From: Clostridiales bacterium
GTDB taxonomy: Bacteria > Bacillota > Clostridia > Oscillospirales > Butyricicoccaceae
Assembly (NCBI GenBank): GCA_026419635.1
Contig: JANZZB010000018.1
Location: 1-16,666 of the forward strand
Reading direction: 5' to 3'
DNA: 16,666 nucleotides
Shown: positions 1 through 7,709 of the stretch, piece by piece
Layout: each line of letters begins with the position of its first letter
Position numbering within the stretch: position 1 is the first letter of the stretch
Program-made: the position numbers and the translations under genes
The notes under the pieces: model-generated
What the model was told of the DNA's origin: nothing
The model's input: the letters and a program-made list of their open reading frames with translations, nothing else
Database searches by the model: none

Positions 1-1457
1 GACATATGATCGCCGTTATAGGTTGCCCAACCCAGTGCAAGCTCTGATAAATCGCCTGTTCCGACAACAAGCGCACCCTCTTTATTGGCAATGTCCATTA
101 AAATCTGCGTTCTTTCGCGAGCCTGTACATTTTCGTAAGTTACATCAAAAACCTCAGGATTATGGCCGATGTCCTCAAAATGCTGAAGACACGCTTTGCG
201 AATTGGAATCTCCTTTAAGGTTACACCGAGTTCCTCCATTAAAGTAAGGCTGTTATTGTATGTTCTGCCTGTAGTGCCGAATCCGGGCATGGTTATCCCG
301 ATGACGCTATTTGAAGGCAAGGAAAGAGATTTTACAGCTTCCGTCGTAACAAGCAAAGCAAGTGTGGAATCAAGACCGCCTGAAATGCCGACTACTGCTT
401 GTTTAATACCCGTTTTGAGCATTCTTTGAGCAAGGCCGGTTGATTGGATTTTGAAGATTTCCCGGCACCTGAGGGTACGTTCGTCTTTTTTTTGAGGTAC
501 AAATGGATGAGCGTCAACGAATCGCATAAAGGTTTCAGTTGTTCTCTCTTCCAAACGAAAGTAAACGGTCTGATATGCTCTGCAATCGGGTCTCGCCATA
601 AAGCTGTTAAATTTGCGTCGGTCATTTTGCAGTTTTTCTAAATCAATATCCGAAACGCAAAGGGAAGCGTCTTTAGGAAAACGAAATTCGGATAAAACAG
701 ATCCGTTTTCAGCAATTAACGCATGTCCTCCGAATACAACATCGGTTGTCGACTCCCCTTCGCCGGACGAGGCATAAACATAACCAGTATAACATCTTGC
801 GGATTGCTGTTTTATAAGCTCCCGTCGATATTCCGACTTTGCGACCAATTCGTTGCTTGCCGAAAGATTCAAGATCAAATTGGCGCCGCTTAACGCATGG
901 AGAGAGCTCGGAGGAATTGGAACCCAGAGGTCTTCACAAAGTTCAGTACCGATACAAAGGTCGGACGTTTCATCCTTAAACAGTAAATTCTCTCCAAAGG
1001 GTACGGTTTGTCCGCAAAGAGTGACCTGTTCACTGATTCTTGTTGCAGAAGATGAAAACCAGCGTTTTTCATAAAATTCATTATAATTTGGAATATACGT
1101 CTTTGGTACGACACCCAGTATACGCCCTTTATAAAATAAAACCGCACAATTGAAAAGCTGGTTATCAACGTAAACTGGAAGACCGACAGCGGCTACAATA
1201 TTCAGCTCTTTTGTATTTTCGATGAGAGATAAAAGTTCCTTTTGGGCACCTTTCAAAAGAGCCGTCTGATGGAACAAATCGGCGCAGGTGTAACCGGTTA
1301 AAGACAGCTCGGGAAAGACAAGAACACTGACGTGCTGCTTGTCTGCCTGTTCCATTAAATTTAACAGCTCCGTTTTGTTTTTTGCGGGATTGCCGACATG
1401 GGTAGTAGGAACGCCGGCTCCGACGCGCAAAAACCCAAAACGTTTTAAATCCGGCAT
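1..1457 (-). CDS. nadE: Glutamine-dependent NAD+ synthetase, C-terminus cut by window edge
   Basis: Catalyses the last step of NAD synthesis: the N-terminal amidase domain frees ammonia from glutamine and the C-terminal ATP-pyrophosphatase domain amidates deamido-NAD+. I translated the minus strand from the ATG at 1457; the frame stays open to base 1, giving 485 codons plus two bases. The nitrilase-fold triad is visible: Glu50 in FPELSLTGY, Lys119 in VPKTYIP and Cys174 in GTELCEDLW, within two residues of the Mycobacterium tuberculosis numbering. The synthetase P-loop GISGGLDST begins at residue 357, followed by GTGDLSELALGWATYNGDH near the edge. Family members are about 640 residues, so roughly the last 150 are missing. 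A GAAGGAG ribosome site lies about 11 bases before the ATG, and a good promoter lies at 1499-1527. Function is secure; only the 3' end is unseen. Confidence 0.95.
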   Translation of the reverse strand, partial: MPDLKRFGFLRVGAGVPTTHVGNPAKNKTELLNLMEQADKQHVSVLVFPELSLTGYTCADLFHQTALLKGAQKELLSLIENTKELNIVAAVGLPVYVDNQLFNCAVLFYKGRILGVVPKTYIPNYNEFYEKRWFSSSATRISEQVTLCGQTVPFGENLLFKDETSDLCIGTELCEDLWVPIPPSSLHALSGANLILNLSASNELVAKSEYRRELIKQQSARCYTGYVYASSGEGESTTDVVFGGHALIAENGSVLSEFRFPKDASLCVSDIDLEKLQNDRRKFNSFMARPDCRAYQTVYFRLEERTTETFMRFVDAHPFVPQKKDERTLRCREIFKIQSTGLAQRMLKTGIKQAVVGISGGLDSTLALLVTTEAVKSLSLPSNSVIGITMPGFGTTGRTYNNSLTLMEELGVTLKEIPIRKACLQHFEDIGHNPEVFDVTYENVQARERTQILMDIANKEGALVVGTGDLSELALGWATYNGDHM

Positions 1458-1498
1458 GGACTTTGAGTCTCCTTCGTTTTTTATTTTATCGTAACTGC

Positions 1499-1527
1499 AT
1501 CATAGCATGAATTGGAAGGAATGTAAA
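1499..1527 (-). promoter_or_regulatory. Sigma-A promoter for nadE
   Basis: On the minus strand, TTTACA (1527-1522) is followed after 17 bases by TATGAT (1504-1499), each 5 of 6 to consensus. TG one base before the -10 makes it an extended -10 as well. The predicted transcript would start about 35 bases upstream of the nadE ATG. nadE therefore probably has its own promoter and need not depend on pdxR read-through. Confidence 0.7.
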
Positions 1528-1548
1528 TCTGTTCAGGCATAAGGAACT

Positions 1549-2946
1549 CTACTTAGAAAACCATGCCTTTTGTAACAGTTTGGCTGCTTCTGCTATTTCA
1601 ATTTGCGTCATTGTTGCATAGCCAAGCAGAATGGTTGGTTTGTGGTTTATATACTGCCCGCTCGAACAGTATTGCGATAAACCGTAAACTTTTACACTCG
1701 CTTCACGAGCCGACACGATAAGTTCTGCTTCACTCATACCATTTTGGACTTCGATTAGCAGATGCAAGCCAGCGTTTGCGCCGATGATCGAAACTTTGGG
1801 AAGATGCTGTCTGATTGCCGATACTAAGATCTCTCTTTTTTTCTTATAAATATTTCTCATTTTATTCAGGTGCCGTTCAAAATGCCCGTCATCCATAAAA
1901 CGGCACAGTACTTGTTGTTCAATGGCCGGAACAGGACAGATATAAAAGGAAAGCCTTTTCCGGTAGGATTCGAGCAATTTATCCGGTAAAACGGCGTAGC
2001 TGATGCGGATGGACGGAGCAAGGGATTTTGAAAAAGCGCCGATATAGATTACTTTTTCACCCGCGTCCAATCCCTGCAAGGATGGAATCGGGCGGCCGCT
2101 GTACTTAAATTCGCTGTCGTAATCATCTTCAATAATATACCGGCCCTCATTCTCATTTGCCCAGTTTAATAACTGTATTCGCCTTGTTACCGGCATGATA
2201 TTGCCGGTAGGAAACTGGTGGGAAGGCGTAATACATATTACATCTGACTGACTGTTATTAAGACCTTCGAGTGTCATTCCGTTTTCATCAAGAGTGACGT
2301 ATCGATAACGGACGCGGTTGCTTTTAAAAATCAAGGATAGTCTTTCGTATCCCGGGTCTTCCAATGCATAAATATTGTTCCCTGGTAACAACTGAATTAA
2401 AATCTGTATTAGAAATTCCGTGCCGGAACTGATGATAATTTGCTCCGGAGTACATTGAACTGATCTCGATTGATGAAGATAATTTGCAATTTTCTGACGC
2501 AAGGCATAATCACCCTGTGCGTTTCCGAGTTTTAACAAATCACGATCGTATTCATTGATTACCTCTTTGGTGATTCTCCGCCAAAAAGCATATGGGAAAC
2601 TGTCCGCATCGACACCATGATGGGAAAAATCATAACGGTATGCTGCGGTTTTGCCTCCCGCTTTGTCCGGGTGTATTTGCTGGTTGTCAATTAGAAATAG
2701 TCCATCCAGTCGGCAGACATAAAAACCGCTTTTAGGTTTTGCTATTATATATCCTTCGGCAATCAATTGCTGATAAGCGGTTTGTACTGTGTTCTGGCTA
2801 CATTGCAAGTGAGATGCCAGCTGTCTTTTGGAAGGCAGTTTTGTGTTATAGACATAAGTTCCATTTCGAATTTCCGATTTTATAAATTCATAAAGCTGCT
2901 CATAAAGAGGCGTTTTTACATTTTGATTTAGCGTCATTGAAATCAT
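1549..2946 (-). CDS. pdxR: MocR/GntR-family PLP-binding regulator of pdxST
   Basis: Transcription factor with an N-terminal winged helix of the GntR type (about residues 12-77, including PSKRQLASHLQCSQNTVQ) fused to a type I aminotransferase-like domain that binds PLP. In the second domain I see SPGT-like ISSGTEFLIQ, PSHQFPTG, EDDYDSEF and the PLP-lysine motif GAFSKSLAPSIR (Lys307 from this start). Such fusions adjacent to and divergent from pdxS act in known cases (PdxR) as PLP-responsive activators of pdxST and repressors of themselves. The frame is open up to 3033, but that codon falls between the -35 and -10 of the gene's promoter. An AAGGAG site sits 6 bases before the ATG at 2946; the adjacent ATG at 2949 is the alternative. 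Length is about 465 residues, normal for the family. Regulator role is inferred from domain structure and position. Confidence 0.9.
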   Translation of the reverse strand: MISMTLNQNVKTPLYEQLYEFIKSEIRNGTYVYNTKLPSKRQLASHLQCSQNTVQTAYQQLIAEGYIIAKPKSGFYVCRLDGLFLIDNQQIHPDKAGGKTAAYRYDFSHHGVDADSFPYAFWRRITKEVINEYDRDLLKLGNAQGDYALRQKIANYLHQSRSVQCTPEQIIISSGTEFLIQILIQLLPGNNIYALEDPGYERLSLIFKSNRVRYRYVTLDENGMTLEGLNNSQSDVICITPSHQFPTGNIMPVTRRIQLLNWANENEGRYIIEDDYDSEFKYSGRPIPSLQGLDAGEKVIYIGAFSKSLAPSIRISYAVLPDKLLESYRKRLSFYICPVPAIEQQVLCRFMDDGHFERHLNKMRNIYKKKREILVSAIRQHLPKVSIIGANAGLHLLIEVQNGMSEAELIVSAREASVKVYGLSQYCSSGQYINHKPTILLGYATMTQIEIAEAAKLLQKAWFSK

Positions 2947-2980
2947 CATTTTCTCCTTAACTGATACCATTAAAATATAA

Positions 2981-3040
2981 CAAAGTGAATCTTTCGATAG
3001 AATCAGATGATATTTATAATTATAGCAAAACAAAGCGGAT
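2981..3040. promoter_or_regulatory. Candidate PdxR operator: direct repeat CAAAGYGRAT, 50 bp apart
   Basis: CAAAGTGAAT at 2981-2990 and CAAAGCGGAT at 3031-3040 match at 8 of 10 positions and start exactly 50 bp apart in the same orientation. The left copy ends just before the weak -35 of pdxS. The right copy fills much of the -35/-10 spacer of the pdxR promoter. MocR regulators commonly bind direct repeats, and a corynebacterial PdxR motif with an AAAGTGG core has been described. Assignment as the operator is inference. Confidence 0.5.
2992..3020 (+). promoter_or_regulatory. pdxST promoter, consensus -10 with poor -35
   Basis: TATAAT at 3015-3020 is a perfect -10. The hexamer 17 bases upstream (TTTCGA, 2992-2997) matches TTGACA at only three positions, as expected for an activator-dependent promoter. 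The -10 shares two bases with the opposing pdxR -10, so polymerase cannot occupy both promoters at once. The leader would be about 50 bases, ending in AAGGAG before the pdxS ATG. Confidence 0.6.
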
Positions 3041-3046
3041 GGTCAA
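3019..3046 (-). promoter_or_regulatory. pdxR promoter
   Basis: Minus strand TTGACC (3046-3041), a 16-base spacer, then TATAAT (3024-3019). This is close to consensus sigma-A. It implies a transcript start near 3012, which excludes the far-upstream in-frame ATG at 3033 as the pdxR start. The right-hand copy of the direct repeat lies in the spacer, a position suited to autorepression. Confidence 0.65.
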
Positions 3047-3079
3047 GAAGAAACCGCATTTTCAAAAAGGAGAATAACA

Positions 3080-3949
3080 ATGAATCGATATGAGCTGAAC
3101 AAAAACCTTGCACAGATGTTAAAAGGCGGGGTTATTATGGACGTTACTACTCCGGAGCAGGCAAAAATTGCCGAGGAGGCGGGTGCATGCGCCGTTATGG
3201 CATTGGAACGGATTCCTGCGGATATTCGTGCGGCAGGCGGGGTTTCCCGTATGAGCGACCCAAAAATGATCAGAGAGATCCAAAATGCAGTATCCATTCC
3301 TGTTATGGCAAAAGTCCGTATCGGACATTTTGTTGAGGCACAGATTTTGCAGGCAATTGAGATTGATTATATTGATGAAAGTGAAGTACTTTCACCGGCA
3401 GATGATAAATTCCACATTGATAAAACAAAGTTTGACGTTCCCTTTGTCTGCGGAGCAAAGGATCTGGGGGAAGCACTCAGGAGAATTGCAGAAGGTGCTT
3501 CCATGATTCGCACAAAAGGTGAACCGGGAACAGGAGACATCGTTCAAGCAGTCCGGCATATGCGGATGATCAATCGTCAGATGAGAGAACTACAAAACAT
3601 GCGTGAGGATGAATTATTCCATGCTGCCAAAGAATTGGAAGTACCATACGATCTGGTGAAATTTGTTCATCAAAACGGTAAATTGCCAGTTGTCAACTTT
3701 GCAGCAGGCGGAGTTGCAACCCCTGCGGACGCCGCGCTGATGATGCAGCTTGGGGCAGAGGGGGTCTTTGTTGGTTCGGGCATTTTCAAGTCCGGAAATC
3801 CTGCTCGCCGTGCACAGGCAATTGTAAAAGCAGTGACAAATTACAACGACGCAAAATTGATTGCAGAACTTTCCGAAGGTTTGGGAGAAGCGATGGTCGG
3901 TATCAATGAACAGGAAATCGAACTCTTAATGGCGGAACGGGGAAAATAA
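3080..3949 (+). CDS. pdxS: Pyridoxal 5'-phosphate synthase, synthase subunit
   Basis: Builds PLP from ribose 5-phosphate, glyceraldehyde 3-phosphate and ammonia delivered by PdxT; the family forms a cytoplasmic dodecamer of (beta/alpha)8 barrels. At 289 residues it has nearly full family length. Catalytic residues are in place with a three-residue offset from Bacillus subtilis: Asp21 (VIMDVTT), Lys78 (MAKVRIGHF, substrate Schiff base) and Lys146 (MIRTKGEPGTGD). The phosphate-binding segments FAAGGVATPADAA and GVFVGSGIFKS are also present. AAGGAG lies 8 bases before the ATG. One base separates its stop from the pdxT start, so the two are probably translated together. Unambiguous. Confidence 0.98.
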   Translation: MNRYELNKNLAQMLKGGVIMDVTTPEQAKIAEEAGACAVMALERIPADIRAAGGVSRMSDPKMIREIQNAVSIPVMAKVRIGHFVEAQILQAIEIDYIDESEVLSPADDKFHIDKTKFDVPFVCGAKDLGEALRRIAEGASMIRTKGEPGTGDIVQAVRHMRMINRQMRELQNMREDELFHAAKELEVPYDLVKFVHQNGKLPVVNFAAGGVATPADAALMMQLGAEGVFVGSGIFKSGNPARRAQAIVKAVTNYNDAKLIAELSEGLGEAMVGINEQEIELLMAERGK

Positions 3950-3950
3950 G

Positions 3951-4511
3951 ATGATTGGCGTTTTAGCACTGCAAGGTGGATTTATAGAGCATATAAACGC
4001 TCTTCGTAAGTTGGGGGTTCCCTCATTTGAAATCAGACAAAAGGCAGATCTCATAAACAAAGATATAAAAGGTTTGATTTTTCCGGGAGGAGAAAGCACG
4101 GTAATCGGAAAGCTTTTATGTGAACTGGAACTTTTTGATCCGCTGGATCGACTTATCAAAAGCGGAATTCCCGTATTTGGAACATGTGCTGGATTAATAC
4201 TGCTTGCAAAGAAAATTGTGAATGATGACAGTGTATACTTCGAAGCAATTGATATTGCAGCAAAACGTAATGCGTTTGGTAGGCAGCTTGGAAGCTTTCA
4301 TACGACAGGTGACTTTGCAGATCTAAAAAATGTTGAAATGACTTTTATCCGGGCACCTTATATTGAACAAGCAGCGAGCGATGTAAAAGTATTATCAAAA
4401 ATAAACGAACATATTGTTGCGGCAATGCAGAGAAATGTATTAGTAACAGCTTTTCACCCAGAGCTGACGAATGACCTCAGGGTACACGAATTTTTTATAA
4501 AGAACTTATAA
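3951..4511 (+). CDS. pdxT: Pyridoxal 5'-phosphate synthase, glutaminase subunit
   Basis: Class I-like glutamine amidotransferase that hydrolyses glutamine and channels ammonia to PdxS. The 186 residues contain FPGGESTVIG (oxyanion region), the nucleophile Cys79 in GTCAGLILLAK, the DIAAKRNAFGRQ segment typical of the family, and the His169/Glu171 pair in FHPELTND. It starts one base after the pdxS stop, with the purine-rich pdxS 3' end (GGGGAAAA) as its likely ribosome site. The operon ends at the terminator just downstream. Confidence 0.97.
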   Translation: MIGVLALQGGFIEHINALRKLGVPSFEIRQKADLINKDIKGLIFPGGESTVIGKLLCELELFDPLDRLIKSGIPVFGTCAGLILLAKKIVNDDSVYFEAIDIAAKRNAFGRQLGSFHTTGDFADLKNVEMTFIRAPYIEQAASDVKVLSKINEHIVAAMQRNVLVTAFHPELTNDLRVHEFFIKNL

Positions 4512-4517
4512 TTAGAA

Positions 4518-4551
4518 AAAAGAATGGTAGCTTTTCGGTTGCCATTCTTTT
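4518..4551. terminator. Bidirectional terminator between pdxT and the hydrolase gene
   Basis: A 14-bp stem (4518-4531 with 4538-4551, two G-T wobbles) closes a 6-base loop. It has A-runs on the left and T-runs on the right, so it can end both pdxST transcripts on the plus strand and the hydrolase transcript on the minus strand. It begins seven bases after the pdxT stop and ends about 11 bases before the hydrolase stop. Confidence 0.85.
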
Positions 4552-4562
4552 GTTATCTTTAT

Positions 4563-5360
4563 TCAAATATTCATTTCCTGCAGTTCATCCTGGAGCAAGA
4601 TTGTTTTTGGAAGTGTATCTTCATATTTTTTCGCGTCACTTGATGCAACTTGCCGGAAATGCATCTTATCATCTTTTTCAAAAGGAATATGGTATACGAC
4701 AAGTTGCTCAGGTTGTATCATACTGATGATCTCACGGCCAGCCGGCTTATTAACATAAAGCAGGTTTACAAATAGAGTATCAATATGGATACCGGCAAGC
4801 ATTTTTTCAAAATAATCGACGTTATAATCGGCATCGGCAAGAAAAAGTAGATTTTTTTTATTCAGCTCAATTAGGAAACAATAGTTTTCCACATCTTTGT
4901 ATGCGTCTCCTGCATGGATCGAATTAAAGTAAGTCACATGAACGCCATCTATAAGGCTAAGGCTTTTTTTATTATGCAAAGGTAAATCAAGGAATTCAAC
5001 TTTTGTTTTACGAAGCTCTATCGTATTACGCAAATCCTCATATTCTCTGGTTTGCCTTTCCGGCAGAAAGAGCATCTGTATATCGTTATATAGTAAATAT
5101 TCCTGCAGCGAGCCTGCGCTGAAATGATCTTCGTGGCAATGAGTAAAAATAACATAGGAAACGTTGTTAAACGGTATTTCGGAACGAATCAACTTGTGTA
5201 AATTCTCTTGCGAAACACTGCTGAACCCACTGTGATTCTTATCATGCAACGCGTCAATCAGCAGTTTTGTTTTTTCATATTCAATTAAAATACCTTGATT
5301 TGCAATCAACGTAACTTTTATTTCTTCGTTTGGCATATCGCTTATAAGACCCTTTCTCAT
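4563..5360 (-). CDS. Metallo-beta-lactamase-fold hydrolase, substrate unknown
   Basis: A soluble 265-residue protein of the MBL superfamily. The metal-binding motif HxHxDH is explicit in FTHCHEDHFSAG (His74, His76, Asp78, His79). Further likely ligands are His149 (IHAGD), an Asp of LADAD (176 or 178) and His224 (VVYHIP). There is no signal peptide or added domain, and nothing points to a substrate; it resembles the broad UlaG-like/beta-lactamase-like group. The start is uncertain: the ATG at 5360 has no Shine-Dalgarno site, whereas the in-frame ATG at 5336 has GAAAGGG about 13 bases upstream and coincides with the usual beginning of the fold. The gene is monocistronic, between two terminators, with an extended -10 promoter just upstream. 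Confidence 0.8.
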   Translation of the reverse strand: MRKGLISDMPNEEIKVTLIANQGILIEYEKTKLLIDALHDKNHSGFSSVSQENLHKLIRSEIPFNNVSYVIFTHCHEDHFSAGSLQEYLLYNDIQMLFLPERQTREYEDLRNTIELRKTKVEFLDLPLHNKKSLSLIDGVHVTYFNSIHAGDAYKDVENYCFLIELNKKNLLFLADADYNVDYFEKMLAGIHIDTLFVNLLYVNKPAGREIISMIQPEQLVVYHIPFEKDDKMHFRQVASSDAKKYEDTLPKTILLQDELQEMNI

Positions 5361-5383
5361 TTACTTAAGTTAAATATGATAAA

Positions 5384-5392
5384 ATTATAGCA
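5384..5392 (-). promoter_or_regulatory. Extended -10 promoter for the MBL-fold hydrolase
   Basis: Minus strand TGCTATAAT (5392-5384) is a perfect extended -10. No convincing -35 lies 16-18 bases upstream, which extended -10 promoters tolerate. The implied start near 5377 leaves about 17 bases before the ATG at 5360, or about 40 before the alternative ATG at 5336, which mildly favours the latter. Confidence 0.5.
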
Positions 5393-5441
5393 TCAATTAT
5401 TCTTGGTATCATCTTCAATTATTAAATGGGGAGAATCAATA

Positions 5442-5478
5442 AAAAAGTAGGCGGTAAAATTTATACCACCTACTTTTT
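5442..5478 (-). terminator. Rho-independent terminator of the ptsI-ptsH operon
   Basis: Inverted repeat of 15 bp (5442-5456 with 5464-5478) with a single mismatch, a 7-base loop and a T-run on the minus-strand 3' side. It begins 9 bases beyond the ptsH stop at 5488. The A/T flanks are symmetrical, so weak plus-strand activity is possible, but no plus-strand gene reads into it. Confidence 0.85.
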
Positions 5479-5487
5479 GCATCTTTG

Positions 5488-5763
5488 TTATTTATCTTCT
5501 CCGAATTTTGAGTCGATGAGATCAATCAACGAATTAACAGCTGTGATTTCATCTTCTCCTTCCGCATAAATCTCGACTTCGGTACCCTTATCCAAAGCCA
5601 AAGAGAGAAGCATGATAATGGATTTTGCATTTGCTTCGTCTCCGCTATCCAATCTTTTAATAAAGATTCTGGATTTAAATTTTGTAGCGTTTGCAATAAA
5701 ATCAGAGGCGGGGCGAGCATGTAAACCTGTATTATTAGCAATAACAGTTTTCTTTGAATACAT
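5488..5763 (-). CDS. ptsH: Phosphocarrier protein HPr
   Basis: Small cytoplasmic phosphocarrier that takes phosphate from enzyme I at a histidine and passes it to sugar-specific EII proteins. The active histidine is His15 in GLHARPAS. The regulatory serine that HPr kinase/phosphorylase would modify aligns with Ser48 in NAKSIIMLLSL. It is displaced from the usual Ser46 by a two-residue longer loop (DSGDEA), and the familiar SIMGVMSL is replaced by SIIMLLSL. At 91 residues the length is normal. AAAGGAA precedes the ATG by about 8 bases. The gene lies 21 bases downstream of ptsI in the same operon. Confidence 0.95.
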   Translation of the reverse strand: MYSKKTVIANNTGLHARPASDFIANATKFKSRIFIKRLDSGDEANAKSIIMLLSLALDKGTEVEIYAEGEDEITAVNSLIDLIDSKFGEDK

Positions 5764-5784
5764 ATAAAAATTCCTTTCTGACGA

Positions 5785-7509
5785 TTATTGAAGAATTTCC
5801 GAGAGTTCGCTTTTTAGATATTGCTCAACTTCCGCCGCTGTAGACATCTCTTTGACCGCGGCGGCTAACTTTTTCGCTTTCTCAAAACTTAGGTGGGTTA
5901 TAAGCTTCTTGGTACGTGCAACAGATCCGATGCCCATACTTAATTTATTGATTCCAAGTCCAATCAGAACTGCGGGAGCAAGAAGATCACCACCGAGTTC
6001 ACCGCATACACTGACCGGTTTCCCTAACTTTGCAAATGCTTCCGTTGCATATCCCATCAGTCTAAACATGGCTGGATGATAACTTTGATAATATTCACTG
6101 ATTTGAGGATTCATCCTATCAACAGCCGTTAAGTATTGACAGAGATCATTTGTTCCGAAGCTGGCAAAATCTACTTCTTTAGCCGCTTTATCGGCGATCA
6201 GAGCGATAGAAGGAATTTCGATCATAATTCCCACTTTTACATTTTCACTGTAAGCGATAGCATTTTGACGCAGTTCCGTTTTTACTTCCTCAATAAAAAC
6301 CTTTGCTTTTCTTATATCGTCAAGACTTCCGACCATTGGAAGCATAAGCCATAGATTTCCGTAAACAGAGGCGCGGTAGGCTGCTTTAAGCTGGGTCTTA
6401 AAAATTTCCGGATGGCTGAAACATAAGCGGAGGGCACGGTTGCCGAGGAAGGGGTTTTCTTCTATTGGAAGATCCATATAGCTGACTGTTTTATCTCCGC
6501 CGATATCTAAAGTTCGAAGTATAACCGGCTTTTCACCATATGTCGTAAGTACTTTGCGGTAGATGGTAAACTGTTCTTCTTCCGTAGGAAGCTGTTCTTT
6601 ACCTAAAAACAAGAATTCCGTTCGAAACAATCCGACACCGTCAACGTAAACGGAGCCTTCGAGTTCCTGTGGTTTTGCCGAACCGATGTTTAAATAGACA
6701 CCGATGTTATGACCATCCTGCATGACAGGCTGCACCGATATAAATTCTTTTATTTTTTTAGCGTTTTCAGCATATTTTTGTTTTTCTTCTAGATAATATT
6801 CGATTTGTTCTGCGGAGGGTTCGGTAAAGATTTCGCCTTTTACCGCATCGACAATAACTTTTTCGTCCTGTCTTAAAACGGACATCATATTCTTTACACC
6901 CAAAACAGCGGGAATGCCGTAGCTCTTAGCAATAATAGCCGTATGAGATGTTTCCCCGCCGGTTTCGCTGATGATTGCAAGTACGTTTTTTCGGTCCAAG
7001 GTTGCTGTATCAGAAGGTGTCAGGTCATGAGCAACGACGATTGCCGGTTTTTCAAGAATGCTGAGATTTTTTTCTTCTATCCCCCGCAAGTTTCGAAGGA
7101 GACGATTTTTAACGTCGCGAATATCCGCTGCCCGTTCACGAATGAGTTCATCTGCAACCTTGTCAAGCATTTTAGCGTATTTATCAAATATACTGCTTAC
7201 TGCATAGCTGGAACTATACTTCTTATTTGTTATAAAAAAGATGATATCTTCATCCATAACGGTGTCGAAAAGGATGTCAAGATGGGCTGAAAAGATCTTT
7301 GCTTTCTCATCTTTTTCCTGCTCCAGCTTATTTTTGATTTTGTCAAGTTCTCTTTTAGCCCGTTCTTTTGCGGTTTGATATTGTGCAACTTCTTCGGCTG
7401 TCTGCGATTCAGGTATGGTTTCTTCCTGAATCCGGGGAATAAAAGGAGTGTACAAATACACTTCTCCAACGGCGATTCCTTCAGAAACACTATTGCCTTC
7501 ATATTTCAT
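5785..7509 (-). CDS. ptsI: Phosphoenolpyruvate-protein phosphotransferase, enzyme I
   Basis: First enzyme of the PTS: autophosphorylates from PEP and phosphorylates HPr. The 574 residues match the family length, and key residues fall at the classical Escherichia coli positions: phospho-histidine His189 in GGETSHTAIIAKS, Arg296 in GLFRTEFL, metal ligands Glu431 (MIEIPS) and Asp455 (GTNDL), and Cys502 in SVCGELGGD. The order is N-terminal HPr-binding helices (about 30-145), the swivelling phosphohistidine domain, and the PEP-binding TIM barrel (about 255-574). AAGGAAG lies 9 bases before the ATG. It is transcribed before ptsH, the reverse of the common ptsH-ptsI order. Confidence 0.97.
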   Translation of the reverse strand: MKYEGNSVSEGIAVGEVYLYTPFIPRIQEETIPESQTAEEVAQYQTAKERAKRELDKIKNKLEQEKDEKAKIFSAHLDILFDTVMDEDIIFFITNKKYSSSYAVSSIFDKYAKMLDKVADELIRERAADIRDVKNRLLRNLRGIEEKNLSILEKPAIVVAHDLTPSDTATLDRKNVLAIISETGGETSHTAIIAKSYGIPAVLGVKNMMSVLRQDEKVIVDAVKGEIFTEPSAEQIEYYLEEKQKYAENAKKIKEFISVQPVMQDGHNIGVYLNIGSAKPQELEGSVYVDGVGLFRTEFLFLGKEQLPTEEEQFTIYRKVLTTYGEKPVILRTLDIGGDKTVSYMDLPIEENPFLGNRALRLCFSHPEIFKTQLKAAYRASVYGNLWLMLPMVGSLDDIRKAKVFIEEVKTELRQNAIAYSENVKVGIMIEIPSIALIADKAAKEVDFASFGTNDLCQYLTAVDRMNPQISEYYQSYHPAMFRLMGYATEAFAKLGKPVSVCGELGGDLLAPAVLIGLGINKLSMGIGSVARTKKLITHLSFEKAKKLAAAVKEMSTAAEVEQYLKSELSEILQ

Positions 7510-7604
7510 ACAGCTATCTTCCTTTTAATTTTGTTTTAATTGGTGTGATAACGGAAAAAGGATGCACTTTTTGTATATTTGGACAAGTTTTTATAACTAA
7601 TTAT

Positions 7605-7633
7605 ATAGTATAATTGTGTAAAAATTATGTCAA
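7605..7633 (-). promoter_or_regulatory. Promoter of the ptsI-ptsH operon
   Basis: A perfect -35 TTGACA (7633-7628) is followed after 17 bases by TACTAT (7610-7605), 4 of 6 to the -10 consensus. A perfect TATAAT overlaps it at 7605-7600, but with a 22-base spacer. The leader to the ptsI ATG would be about 90 bases. I see no catabolite-responsive element or antiterminator hairpin in it, and no clear terminator for the upstream c-di-GMP gene between 7634 and 7709. Confidence 0.6.
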
Positions 7634-7709
7634 GGCCAAAAGAATTCATTAAAAATTGAAAAAATTGAAGAGATAAAAAATGAAAGCAAATACGGACATG
7701 CAGACATAT

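Noticed and set aside
1..1457. Short frames in the first 1.2 kb, suggesting a broken or intergenic region
   Set aside because: The minus-strand frame from 1457 is continuous to base 1 and encodes nadE; it simply has no stop inside the window.
2987..3004. GAATC direct repeat (2987-2991, 3000-3004) in the pdx intergenic region
   Set aside because: Five bases is too short to stand out in AT-rich sequence; the ten-base repeat 50 bp apart is the better operator candidate.
2950..3033. Longer pdxR start at 3033 adding 29 residues
   Set aside because: The codon lies between the -35 and -10 of the gene's own promoter, the extra residues match no GntR N-terminus, and a ribosome site directly precedes the ATG at 2946/2949.
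6943..7290. 115-codon plus-strand frame opposite ptsI
   Set aside because: Antisense to the conserved phosphohistidine domain; no ribosome site or family resemblance.
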